Source: JAGWAJ01 sp026707615 (lineage in GTDB: Bacteria; Acidobacteriota; Vicinamibacteria; Vicinamibacterales; UBA8438). From it: a stretch of 64,000 nt of DNA. Both the position numbers and the translations under genes were made by a program. The notes below the pieces were generated by a model. The model worked only from the letters and a program-made list of their open reading frames with translations. It had not been told where the DNA came from and ran no database searches. Of this stretch, positions 39,785-48,426 are shown in pieces. Numbering within the stretch: position 1 is the stretch's first letter; each line of letters begins with the position of its first letter. The stretch lies in NCBI GenBank assembly GCA_965207595.1, contig CBDBMW010000010.1:62001-126000 (forward strand). The letters are read 5' to 3'.

Positions 39785-40521
39785 CGCTGCCTCCCCGGTC
39801 GATGGCGCGGCTGCCGCTGCCTGACGGCCGTGCCGTGGAGAAAGAAGGTCGCCGTGCCGCGCACCGCAGCCCGCCAGCCGAGCGATCCCAGGTGCGCCTC
39901 CAGGTCGTCGGGTCGATGGTAGACCTTGACGATCTCGAACTCGCGCCCGTCGGTGAGCCGGCGCCGGCTGCGGGCCGGCCCGTCGCGCCGCAGCGCGTCC
40001 CGCCACCCGTGCGGCGGCAGCCGATTGTCGGCGAAGAAGACGCGGCCGCCCGGCGCGAGGCAGCTGGCCACCAGGCTCCAGAACGGGATGAAGGACCCGG
40101 CCGGTACGTGGGACAGCCAGAAACCGAAGAAGACGAAATCGTAGCGCGCGGTCGGCTGCCAGCGGAAGAGATCGGCGCAGACGTAGCGGATGCGCGAGCC
40201 GCGCATCCGCTGCCGGTTCAGCGCAAGCACCTCGGGCGAGGCGTCGACGCACGTCAGCTCCGCCGCGTACGGCGCCAGGCGCTCGGTCCACAGCCCCGTG
40301 CCACAGGCCAGCTCCAGGACGTTCCCCCCGGGTCGCGCTCGGTCGAGGGCGTCGGCCAGCTCGTCGATCTCCGCCCGCCACCGCCCGTTCCACTCCGCAC
40401 CGTTGTCGAAGGCGCCGCGGCGGTGGAACCAGTCGTCGTACTCCGGTGCCCGGGCCCGGTAGTACGCGACCTGCTCCGCGAGGACCCGCTGCTCGTCGGC
40501 TTCGGTGTCCCGGCGGCTCAC
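39781..40521 (-). CDS. Class I SAM-dependent methyltransferase
   Basis: A 246-residue methyltransferase: motif I VLELACGTGLWTERL, then the acidic strand ELTCVDASPEVLALN, then YVCADLFRWQPTARYDFVFFGFWLSHV and CLAPGGRVFFADN. The N-terminal RAPEYDDWFHRRGAF is typical of small-molecule methyltransferases of the methyltransf_25 type. Both ends overlap neighbours by four bases (GNAT before it, alcohol dehydrogenase after it), so it is tightly coupled with them. Substrate unknown. Confidence 0.88.
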   Translation of the reverse strand: MSRRDTEADEQRVLAEQVAYYRARAPEYDDWFHRRGAFDNGAEWNGRWRAEIDELADALDRARPGGNVLELACGTGLWTERLAPYAAELTCVDASPEVLALNRQRMRGSRIRYVCADLFRWQPTARYDFVFFGFWLSHVPAGSFIPFWSLVASCLAPGGRVFFADNRLPPHGWRDALRRDGPARSRRRLTDGREFEIVKVYHRPDDLEAHLGSLGWRAAVRGTATFFLHGTAVRQRQPRHRPGRQR

Positions 40522-41003
40522 TCCCTCGACGCCTCCCCCGCCAGCGCCCGCAGCGAGTCACCGGCCAGACGGTAGACCGTCCAGTCGTCCATCGGAGCGG
40601 CGCCGACGCGCCGGTACGCGGCGATGGCCGGCGCGTTCCAGTTCAGCACCGACCACTCGAAGCGCCCGCAGCCCCGCTCCAGGGCCAGGGCCGCGAGATG
40701 CGCGAGCAGTCGCCGGCCGATTCCGCGGCCGCGAGACGCCGGGCGCACGTACAGATCCTCGAGGTAGAGGCCGCGGCGACCCACGAACGTCGAGAAGGTG
40801 TGGAAGAAGAGCGCGAAGCCGACCGCTTCCCCGTCGGCACGCGCGATGACGGCCTCCGCGGAGGGTCGCTCCCCGAAGAGCGCACGCTCGAGGTCGCCCG
40901 CGGTCGCCTCCACCTGATCCGCCATCCGCTCGTACTCGGCGAGCTCGCGAATGAGGTCGAGGATCAGCGGCACGTCGGCGGCAGTAGCCGGGACGATGCT
41001 CAC
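40518..41003 (-). CDS. GNAT family N-acetyltransferase (diamine-acetyltransferase-like)
   Basis: A 161-residue GNAT. The N-terminus SIVPATAADVPLILDLIRELAEYE and the acetyl-CoA loop VRPASRGRGIGRRLLAHL, followed by CGRFEWSVLNWNAPAIAAYRRVGA, match the spermidine/spermine and thialysine acetyltransferase branch. I chose GTG 41003 because AGGA lies five bases upstream. A TTG start at 41030 has less support and would overlap the partial repeat after the PLP gene. It sits between the PLP enzyme and the methyltransferase on the minus strand. Confidence 0.88.
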   Translation of the reverse strand: MSIVPATAADVPLILDLIRELAEYERMADQVEATAGDLERALFGERPSAEAVIARADGEAVGFALFFHTFSTFVGRRGLYLEDLYVRPASRGRGIGRRLLAHLAALALERGCGRFEWSVLNWNAPAIAAYRRVGAAPMDDWTVYRLAGDSLRALAGEASRE

Positions 41004-41025
41004 CGGCGTCCTGGAATCGCCCACC

Positions 41026-41038
41026 TGCAAGCTCCTAG
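41026..41038 (-). repeat. Half copy of the CTAGGAGCTTGC repeat
   Basis: On the minus strand CCTAGGAGCTTGC covers the TAG stop of the PLP-enzyme gene (41035-41037). It repeats the first 12 bases of the palindrome at 14141. The opposite arm is missing, so this is a truncated or chance copy. Confidence 0.4.
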
Positions 41039-42162
41039 GCCTGGACGTCGACCGCCGCGCCGCCCAGCGCCTGCTCGAGGTCGGCTACGAGGTCGTCGGC
41101 ATCTTCGATGCCGATCGACAACCGCACCAGGTCGTCGGGTACCGGCGAGCCCGGCCCCTCGACCGGACCGCGATGCTCCACGAGGCTCTCCACGCCCCCC
41201 AGGGAGGTGGCGTTGTGGAACAACGTCAGCCGTTCCACCATCCGGCGCGCCGCCTCCGCGCCCCCCGCCAGGCGCAGCGAGACGACCGACCCGTAGCCGC
41301 CCTCCATCTGCCGGGCTGCAATCGCGTGGCCCGGATGGGCCGGGAGCCCCGGGTAGAGAACGGAGGACACGGCGGGATGGCCGTCGAGCGCCTCGGCGAT
41401 GCGCAGGGCGCCGGCCGCGGACGCCGCCACCCGCAGACAGACCGTGCGCATGCCGCGCAGCAGCAGCCAACTCTCGAACGGCCCGAGGACGGCCCCGCGG
41501 AATGCGCGCTCCCGGCGGCAGCCGGACCACAGATCGTCCTCCTCCTCCGTCACCAGCGCACCCGCCAGGACGTCCGAATGCCCGTTGAGCTGCTTGGTGG
41601 CCGAGTGCATCACGAGGTCGGCGCCGTGCGTCAGGGGTCGCGAGAGGACGGGCGTGGCGACCGTGTTGTCGGCCACCAGCCGTGCGCCGGCCTCGTGCGC
41701 CAGGGCCGCTGCGACGGCGAGGTCGGTCACCGTGCCGCCCGGATTCGCCGGCGTCTCGACCCACACGATCCGCGTGGCCCCGGGTCGGAGCGCGCCGCGC
41801 AGCGCGTCCGGATCCCCGTTGGGCACGAGGTCGAGCGCGATCCGCCCGCGCCGGGCCTGGTCCTGCAGCCAGCGGCGCAGCATCCAGTACATCTCCCGCG
41901 GGGCAACGACATGGTCGCCGACGCCGAGCGTCTCGAACACGGTGGTCGCCGCCGCCATGCCGGAGCTGAACAACATGGCCGCCCGACCGCCCTCGAGCGC
42001 GGCCAGCAGCGCCTCCGCCGGCTCGTAGGTCGGGTTCTGGTCGCGGGTGTAGATCGGCCGGCCGGGACCCCGGACGTACTGCACCGAAGGATGCACCGGA
42101 GGCACCAGACCGCCGGTGGAGGAATCGACCCAGCCGAGGGCCTGCGCGGCGAGCGTCGTCAT
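41035..42162 (-). CDS. PLP-dependent trans-sulfuration enzyme
   Basis: A 375-residue Cys/Met-metabolism PLP enzyme (cystathionine gamma-synthase, beta/gamma-lyase or homologues). Motifs: PPVHPSVQYVRG, YTRDQNPTYEPAEALLAALEGG, SSGMAAATTVF, WVETPANPGG, VADNTVATPVLSRP and the PLP lysine in HSATKQLNGHSDV, then NATSLGGVESLVEHR near the C-terminus. The subclass (synthase or lyase) cannot be set from motifs. ATG 42162 (MTTLAAQALGWVD) is preferred over 42186. It heads a minus-strand run with GNAT, methyltransferase and alcohol dehydrogenase, which could process a sulfur-containing metabolite (inference). Confidence 0.9.
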   Translation of the reverse strand: MTTLAAQALGWVDSSTGGLVPPVHPSVQYVRGPGRPIYTRDQNPTYEPAEALLAALEGGRAAMLFSSGMAAATTVFETLGVGDHVVAPREMYWMLRRWLQDQARRGRIALDLVPNGDPDALRGALRPGATRIVWVETPANPGGTVTDLAVAAALAHEAGARLVADNTVATPVLSRPLTHGADLVMHSATKQLNGHSDVLAGALVTEEEDDLWSGCRRERAFRGAVLGPFESWLLLRGMRTVCLRVAASAAGALRIAEALDGHPAVSSVLYPGLPAHPGHAIAARQMEGGYGSVVSLRLAGGAEAARRMVERLTLFHNATSLGGVESLVEHRGPVEGPGSPVPDDLVRLSIGIEDADDLVADLEQALGGAAVDVQA

Positions 42163-42206
42163 CCGGCCGGGCAAGCGGGAAGGCATGCGGGAAGGCGCGG
42201 CCCGAT

Positions 42207-43628
42207 CTACGCGCGCGCCGGACCGGTCCCGATGTCGATCTGGATGTCCTGCCACTTGCCCTGGCGGAAGCGGGCCACGCTCAGGCCGGCCCGCGTCATG
42301 TGGCCGAGCACGATCGCCAGCCAGATGTCGGTCGGCTCCAGGCCGCGCGTCGCCTGCAGCCAGGTGCAGAGCCCGATCGGGATCAGGACCTGCGACACGA
42401 TCGAGATGTACAGCGGGCTGCGCGTGTCCCCCGTGCCCTGCAGGCCGCCGGTGTAGGTGAGGGCCACGGTCACGAACAGCCCCGATACGGCGAGGTAGGC
42501 AAGGAGCTGCCGCCCGATCTCGAACTGCACGCCCTCGTCCATGCCGAACACGGCGAGCAGCGCGCGGGGAACCGTCAGGAAGGCGAGGCCGACGATGCAG
42601 GCCACGCCGACACCGATGGAGGCCGCCACCAAGGCCGCGCGCTTGCTCCGTTCGGGCCGCCCCGCCCCGAGGTTCTGCCCCGCCACCGCCGCCGTGGCCC
42701 CCATCAGCCCGACGGAGGTCCACGTGATCAGCGAGAACAGCTCGGTGTAGCCCACCGCGAATGCGGCCTGGGCCTGCGCGCTGTACTGCAGCGAACCGAT
42801 GAACCGCAGCAGCAGCACGCCCGCGACGTTCATCACGATGCCCTGGAAGCCGGTCGGGAGCCCGAAGCGGAAGAGTTCGCGAATCACCGCCCAGTCCGGC
42901 CTGAGGGACATCCCGCGCGTGAAGTGGATGACGAGCCGGCCGGAGAAGAGCAGCCAGAGGAACGCGGCACCGGTGATTCCGCTCGCGATCGCCGTGCCCA
43001 TCGCGGCACCCAGCGTGCCGAACGCCGGTATCGGCCCCAGGCCGCGGATGAGGACGACGTTGAGCACGATGTTCAGCACCGTCATCAGGATGCCGAGCCG
43101 CATCGGGGTCCGCGCGTCGCCCGCCGCCCGCAGGGCCCCGCTCATCATGAAGAAGATGAGCATGCCGATGCTGAAGACGAAGCTGACCCGCAGGTACGGC
43201 AGCGCCTCGACCTGCACCTCGGGGGCGGCATTGATCATGTCGAGCAGCGCCGGCGCGAGCACGTAGCCGAGCGGGGCCAGCACGCCGAGGGCCAGGAACA
43301 CGGCCGTCAGGAACGCCTGGAAGACGGTGCGGTTGACCTCCTCCGGCTTGTCGGCGCCCGCGAAACGCGCCACGAGCACACCCATCCCGCTGAACACCGA
43401 CGCGACGAAGACGATGACGAGGATGAAGATCTGCAGGCTGACCCCGATGGCGGCGTTGCCGGTGTGCCCGACGTAGTTGCCGACCATCGCCTGGTCGATG
43501 ATGCCCTGCAGGCCGCCGACGACGTTCTGCAGCATCGTCGGCCAGGCGAGCTTCCACACCGCGCGGCTGAGGGGTCCGTCGACAATCGTGCGGTCGAACG
43601 TCTTGGCCGGCCGTTTGTCGTCGGTCAT
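42207..43628 (-). CDS. MATE family efflux transporter
   Basis: A 473-residue multidrug and toxin extrusion protein with about 12 transmembrane helices. Family features: the N-terminal LAWPTMLQNVVGGLQGIIDQAMVG (MatE repeat 1), VLIRGLGPIPAFGTLGAAMGTAIAS, and a second repeat beginning RFGLPTGFQGIVMNVAGVLLLRF with VAGQNLGAGRPERSKR. It exports cationic compounds by Na+ or H+ antiport in characterised members; the substrate here is unknown. It is divergent from the Nudix gene, with only 46 bases between start codons. Confidence 0.92.
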   Translation of the reverse strand: MTDDKRPAKTFDRTIVDGPLSRAVWKLAWPTMLQNVVGGLQGIIDQAMVGNYVGHTGNAAIGVSLQIFILVIVFVASVFSGMGVLVARFAGADKPEEVNRTVFQAFLTAVFLALGVLAPLGYVLAPALLDMINAAPEVQVEALPYLRVSFVFSIGMLIFFMMSGALRAAGDARTPMRLGILMTVLNIVLNVVLIRGLGPIPAFGTLGAAMGTAIASGITGAAFLWLLFSGRLVIHFTRGMSLRPDWAVIRELFRFGLPTGFQGIVMNVAGVLLLRFIGSLQYSAQAQAAFAVGYTELFSLITWTSVGLMGATAAVAGQNLGAGRPERSKRAALVAASIGVGVACIVGLAFLTVPRALLAVFGMDEGVQFEIGRQLLAYLAVSGLFVTVALTYTGGLQGTGDTRSPLYISIVSQVLIPIGLCTWLQATRGLEPTDIWLAIVLGHMTRAGLSVARFRQGKWQDIQIDIGTGPARA

Positions 43629-43674
43629 GCGTGGCCGCGGAAGGGCGTCGGTGCGGGCTGCGGTAAGCTACTGC

Positions 43675-44325
43675 GTGGCGCCGGCCTCTCCGACACTCTA
43701 TCAGATCGAGGCGCGCATCCTGGCTGCGTCGGCCGCCCCGCCGCGCCACGGCGACGCCCGCCGCCGTCTGGCTCCCGTCCCCCGCCGGGAGCCGATCCCG
43801 CTCGCGGTTGCCGGCGACGCCCGGCCGGCGGCGGGGCTCGTGCTGCTCTACCCGCGCGCCGGGACGCCCCACGTCCTGCTGACGGTACGGGGCGGCCACC
43901 TCGCGCGGCACGCCGGTCAGGTGTCGCTGCCCGGAGGAGCCGTGGAGCCCGGCGAGACCATGCGCGACGCCGCCCTGCGCGAGGCCGCGGAAGAGGTCGG
44001 CCTCGAGCCGGCAGGGGTGCGCGTGCTCGGCGAGCTCTCGATCCTGCCCATCGCCGCGAGCGGCTTCGTGCTCCACCCGGTCGTCGGCGTGACGGAACGC
44101 GAGCTCCGGCTCCGGCCCGCCGACGGCGAGGTGAGCCGCGTGCTCCACGTGCCGCTCGCCGACCTGCGCGACCCGCGCAACCTGCGCCAGGGCACGTACT
44201 GGCGGCCGGAGCACCCGATCCGCGCGCCGTACTTCGCGGTGCAGGAGGAACGCGTCTGGGGGGCGACGGCCATGGTGCTGGCCGAGCTCCTCGCGGTGCT
44301 CGGCGAGGGTCCCGGAGATCCGTGA
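43675..44325 (+). CDS. Nudix CoA pyrophosphatase
   Basis: A 216-residue Nudix hydrolase of the CoA-pyrophosphatase (NudL/UPF0035) group. The group signature precedes the Nudix box: LLTVRGGHLARHAGQVSLPGG. The box itself, GGAVEPGETMRDAALREAAEEVGL, fits GX5EX7REUXEEXGU. It should split CoA or its derivatives into phosphopantetheine and 3',5'-ADP. The GTG at 43675 is my start; ATG 43627 is possible but would overlap the MATE start region. It precedes parC by 86 bases. Confidence 0.88.
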   Translation: MAPASPTLYQIEARILAASAAPPRHGDARRRLAPVPRREPIPLAVAGDARPAAGLVLLYPRAGTPHVLLTVRGGHLARHAGQVSLPGGAVEPGETMRDAALREAAEEVGLEPAGVRVLGELSILPIAASGFVLHPVVGVTERELRLRPADGEVSRVLHVPLADLRDPRNLRQGTYWRPEHPIRAPYFAVQEERVWGATAMVLAELLAVLGEGPGDP

Positions 44326-44411
44326 TACGCTCGTGACCGCCCCCCCGCCTCCTCCCTGCCTGCGGCGCTCTTCCAGCCGCCGCGCACACGGCCGCGACCG
44401 GAGAGCAACGC

Positions 44412-46856
44412 ATGGCGAAGCAGCGTACCGGCACCCGGACACCACGACCGACCCGCCGGCGCGCTCCCCTGCTCGACGCGGCGGAAGCGGGTTCCGGCCC
44501 CGGCCCGGGCGACCACCCGCCGGGCGGGACCGGCGAGATCGTGGTCCCGCTGCACGAGGCGGCCCAGGCCCGCTACCTCAACTACGCCCTGTCGGTCATC
44601 ACGGCGCGGGCGCTGCCCGACGTGCGGGACGGCCTGAAGCCGGTGCAGCGCCGCATCCTCTACACGATGTGGCGCCAGCGGCTGACCGCCGACGCCAAGC
44701 CCCGCAAGTGCGCCAAGGTCGTCGGCGACGTGATGGGCAACTACCACCCGCACGGGGACACCGCCATCTACGACACCCTGGTCCGCATGGCGCAGCCGTT
44801 CTCGCTGCGCTACCCGCTCGTCGACGGCGCCGGCAACTTCGGATCCCTGGACGGCGACGCGGCCGCCGCCATGCGCTACACGGAGTGCCGCCTGGCGCCG
44901 ATCAGCGCCGAGCTGCTCGACGAGATCGATCAGCAGACGGTCCCCTTCCGCGATGCCTACGACGGATCGCGCACCGAGCCGGTGGTGCTCCCGGCGCGCC
45001 TGCCGAACCTGCTCGTCAACGGCGCGGCCGGCATCGCGGTCGGCATGGCCACCAACATCCCGCCCCACAACCTCGGGGAGATCGCTGACGCTCTGCTTCT
45101 GCTCCTGGACGACCCGAATCTCGACAGCGCGGAGCTCGCCCGCCGGGTCCGCGGACCGGACTTCCCCACCGGCGGCCGGATCACGAACACCCCGGAGGAG
45201 CTGGCCGGAATCTACTGCACCGGAAGCGGCACGATCCGCGTTCGCGCCACCTGGGAATCCGGGCCGGTCCGCCGGTCGTCCCGGACGGTGTACGTCACGA
45301 GCATGCCCTACACCGTGAACAAGGCGCAGGCCGTGGAGCGCATCGCCGAGATAGCCGCCTCCCGTGCGCTGCCCGCGCTGCTCGACGTCAGGGACGTGTC
45401 GGCCGGCGACGTGCGCATCGCCCTCGAGCTTCGGGCGGACGCCGACGAGCGGCTCGTCATGGCGTACCTCTTCAAGCACACGCCGCTCCAGACCACGTTT
45501 CCGGTCAACATGACCTGCCTCGTCCCGACCGGACAAGCGGGCGTCGGACGCCCGGAGCGGCTCGGTCTCCACGAGCTCCTCTCGCACTTCCTGCGCTTCC
45601 GGCTCGAGGTCGTCACGAGCCGCCTCGAGCACGAGCTGGCCGGACTTCGCGAGCGCATCCATATCCTGGAGGGATTCGAGCGGGCGTTCGGCATGCTCGA
45701 CGCCCTGATCGCCCTCATCCGCTCGTCGGACGGCAAGGCCGACGCGGCGGCCAAGATCGTGCAGCTCTTCCCCCTGGACGCGGAGCAGACCGACGCGATC
45801 CTGGAGCTGAAGATCTATCGCCTCGCGCGGCTGGAGATTCGCCGCATCCGCGAGGAGCTGGCCACCAGGCGGACCCGCGCGGGCGAGATCCAGGGACTGC
45901 TGCGCGACGAGGAGCGCCGCTGGGGCATCGTGCGGGACGAGATCGACGAGGTGCGGCGGACCTACGCCGATGCGGCGGCGAATCCGCGCCGGACGACGAT
46001 CGACGGCGCGGACGACGACGTGGCGTTCAGCGCGGACGACTTCATCGTCGACGAGGACGCCATCGTCCTCGTGTCGGCGGACGGCTGGATCAAGCGCCAG
46101 AAGGAGGTCCGCGACCTCTCCGCCACCCGGCTGCGCGAGGGCGACACCCTGCTCGCAGGCGTGGCCGGCAGCACGCGATCGACCGTTGCCTTCTTCTCCA
46201 GCTTCGGCGTCGCCTACACCTGCCGGCTGATCGACGTGCCCGCCTCGACGGGCTACGGCGAGCCGATCCAGCGCCTGTTCAAGCTGCGGGACGGCGAGCG
46301 CGTGGTAGCCGTACTCGGGCTCGACCCGCGCGTGACCCCGTCCATCGCGGCGCCGGCGGAGGACCAGGAGCCGGCGAACCATGCGCTCGCCGTCACCGGC
46401 GACGGGAACGGCCTGCGCTTCGGCCTCGAGCCGTTCCTCGAGCCGAGCACCCGGGCCGGGCGCCGCTTCGCGCGACCGGCCGGCGGCGCGGAAGTGATCG
46501 GCGTGGCGCCGGTCACGGGCCGCGAGACCCTGATCGCCGCAACGCGCCAGGGGCGCGCCATGCTCTGCCCGGTGGGGGAGGTCAACTTCCTGTCCGGACC
46601 CGGCCGCGGCGTGCGGGTCGTCAAGCTCGATGCGTCGGACGATCGCGTCGTCGGGTTCACCGCGTCGCACGGCGACCGCGACCTGCTCTCCGTCGAGACG
46701 AGCCGCGGCGCCGTTCAGACCATCAGCACCGCCAAGTACACGGTGACGGGGCGGGGAGGCCGCGGGCGGGTGCTGCTGCAGCGCGGCCGCTTCACTGCCG
46801 CCGTCCCGCGCCCCGTGACCCTGCCGGCGCTGGAACCGCGCGACGGGAAGGCATGA
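44412..46856 (+). CDS. parC: DNA topoisomerase IV subunit A
   Basis: An 814-residue type IIA topoisomerase A subunit. Signatures: YALSVITARALPDVRDGLKPVQRR, GDVMGNYHPHGDTAIYDTLVRMAQPF and AAAMRYTECRLAPIS with the catalytic Tyr. The C-terminal domain carries beta-pinwheel blades and a GRGGRGR stretch like a gyrase box but not canonical. It resembles ParC more than GyrA because its B partner lies nearby and a separate gyrase pair is expected elsewhere, though gyrase cannot be ruled out from sequence. The quinolone-determining Ser position is Thr, seen naturally in other lineages. It relaxes and decatenates chromosomes. Confidence 0.9.
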   Translation: MAKQRTGTRTPRPTRRRAPLLDAAEAGSGPGPGDHPPGGTGEIVVPLHEAAQARYLNYALSVITARALPDVRDGLKPVQRRILYTMWRQRLTADAKPRKCAKVVGDVMGNYHPHGDTAIYDTLVRMAQPFSLRYPLVDGAGNFGSLDGDAAAAMRYTECRLAPISAELLDEIDQQTVPFRDAYDGSRTEPVVLPARLPNLLVNGAAGIAVGMATNIPPHNLGEIADALLLLLDDPNLDSAELARRVRGPDFPTGGRITNTPEELAGIYCTGSGTIRVRATWESGPVRRSSRTVYVTSMPYTVNKAQAVERIAEIAASRALPALLDVRDVSAGDVRIALELRADADERLVMAYLFKHTPLQTTFPVNMTCLVPTGQAGVGRPERLGLHELLSHFLRFRLEVVTSRLEHELAGLRERIHILEGFERAFGMLDALIALIRSSDGKADAAAKIVQLFPLDAEQTDAILELKIYRLARLEIRRIREELATRRTRAGEIQGLLRDEERRWGIVRDEIDEVRRTYADAAANPRRTTIDGADDDVAFSADDFIVDEDAIVLVSADGWIKRQKEVRDLSATRLREGDTLLAGVAGSTRSTVAFFSSFGVAYTCRLIDVPASTGYGEPIQRLFKLRDGERVVAVLGLDPRVTPSIAAPAEDQEPANHALAVTGDGNGLRFGLEPFLEPSTRAGRRFARPAGGAEVIGVAPVTGRETLIAATRQGRAMLCPVGEVNFLSGPGRGVRVVKLDASDDRVVGFTASHGDRDLLSVETSRGAVQTISTAKYTVTGRGGRGRVLLQRGRFTAAVPRPVTLPALEPRDGKA

Positions 46857-46890
46857 ATCCATCGCGCGGGCGCGGGCCCCGGACCACCCC

Positions 46891-48309
46891 ATGAGCATCG
46901 ACCGGATCATCGACGCGGCAATGCGACCGGTGGCGGACGCGGTCGCGGGCGTCGTCTTCGTCACCGTACCGGTGCTTGGCGCGGAGCTGCCGCTCATCGT
47001 CGGCTGGCTCGTCGGCGGCGGCGCGTTCTTCACGATCTACCTTCGCTTCATCAACGTGCGCGGGTTCGTCGAGGCGCTCCGAATCGTCTCGGGGCGGCGG
47101 GCCGGGCCGGCCGATCCGGGTGAGATTCCGCAGTTCCAGGCGCTGACCACCGCCGTCTCGGGGACCGTGGGCATCGGGAACATCGCCGGCGTGGCGGTCG
47201 CCATCTCGGCCGGCGGTCCCGGCGCGACCTTCTGGCTCGTCGTGGCCGGCCTGCTCGGGATGTCCACGAAGTTCGCGGAGTGCACGCTCGGCGTGCGGTT
47301 CCGCCGGGAGAACCCGGACGGGTCGGTCTCCGGCGGCCCGATGTACTACCTGGAGCGGGGGTTGCGGGCGTGCGGGCGACCGCGGCTCGGCCGGGCGCTC
47401 GGCGTCTTCTACGCGGGCGCCATGATGGTCGGCTGCCTCGGCATCGGCAACATGTTCCAGTCCAACCAGGCCGCGGCGCTCTTCATCGACGTCACCGGCG
47501 GCGAGACCGGTTTCTTCGGCGACAAGGCGTGGTTGATCGGCCTGCTGCTCGCCGGCCTCGTCGCGCTCGTCATCGTCGGCGGCATCCGTTCGATCGCCCG
47601 CACGACGGTGCGCCTGGTCCCCTCGATGGCGCTGCTCTACGTCACCCTGGCGCTGGCCGTCCTCGCGCTCAACGCGCGCGAGATACCGGACGCCCTCGCC
47701 TCCATCTGGCACGGGGCGTTCGCTCCCGAGGGCGTGGCCGGCGGCGCGCTCGGCGCCCTGGTAATCGGCTTCCGGCGCGCCGCCTTCTCGAACGAGGCGG
47801 GCCTCGGGAGCGCGGCCATCGCGCACGCCACCGCGCGCACCGCGCGGCCCGTCAGCGAAGGCTACGTCGGCCTGATCGAGCCGTTCCTCGACACCGTCGT
47901 CATCTGCACGATGACCGCGCTCGTCATCATCACGACGGTGTACGACCCCGCCCTCGCCGGGGCGGGAGTGAACGGCATCGAGCTGACCACGCGCGCGTTC
48001 ACCTCCACACTGTCGTGGTCGGCGGCGCCCCTCGGCGTCGCCGCCATGCTGTTCGCCTTCTCCACGATGATCGCCTGGGCCTACTACGGCCTCAAGGCCT
48101 TCACCTATCTCGTCGGCGAGGGCCGCGCGCAGGACCTCGGCTTCAAGCTCTTCTTCTGCGTCTTCGTCGTCGTCGGAGCCAGCGTCGACCTCGGCGCGGT
48201 GGTCGACCTCTCCGACGCGCTCGTCTTCGTGGTGGCCATCCCGAACCTGGTGGGGCTGTACCTGATGGCGCCGCTCGTCCGACAGGAGCTGCGCCGCTAC
48301 CGGCCGTGA
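46891..48309 (+). CDS. Alanine/glycine:cation (AGCS) symporter
   Basis: A 472-residue sodium:amino-acid symporter with about 10-11 transmembrane helices. Family blocks: FQALTTAVSGTVGIGNIAGVAVAISAGGPGA, GMSTKFAECTLGVRFR, GGPMYYLERGL, FSNEAGLGSAAIAHA, and the STMIAWAYYGLKAF sodium-binding region. It imports Ala or Gly with Na+ in characterised members. The gene lies between the two topoisomerase subunit genes on the same strand, 34 bases after parC and 117 before parE, so it appears to have been inserted into an older parC-parE pair. Confidence 0.92.
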   Translation: MSIDRIIDAAMRPVADAVAGVVFVTVPVLGAELPLIVGWLVGGGAFFTIYLRFINVRGFVEALRIVSGRRAGPADPGEIPQFQALTTAVSGTVGIGNIAGVAVAISAGGPGATFWLVVAGLLGMSTKFAECTLGVRFRRENPDGSVSGGPMYYLERGLRACGRPRLGRALGVFYAGAMMVGCLGIGNMFQSNQAAALFIDVTGGETGFFGDKAWLIGLLLAGLVALVIVGGIRSIARTTVRLVPSMALLYVTLALAVLALNAREIPDALASIWHGAFAPEGVAGGALGALVIGFRRAAFSNEAGLGSAAIAHATARTARPVSEGYVGLIEPFLDTVVICTMTALVIITTVYDPALAGAGVNGIELTTRAFTSTLSWSAAPLGVAAMLFAFSTMIAWAYYGLKAFTYLVGEGRAQDLGFKLFFCVFVVVGASVDLGAVVDLSDALVFVVAIPNLVGLYLMAPLVRQELRRYRP

Positions 48310-48426
48310 GCCATGCTAGACTGACGTTCCACCCTCAAGACGTCCTCGCGGGCCCTGTCATCCAGGCGGGGGATCCGCGGCGGTGACGGCCTCGGAGCCC
48401 AGCCCAGGCCGCGCGGAACCAACGGC

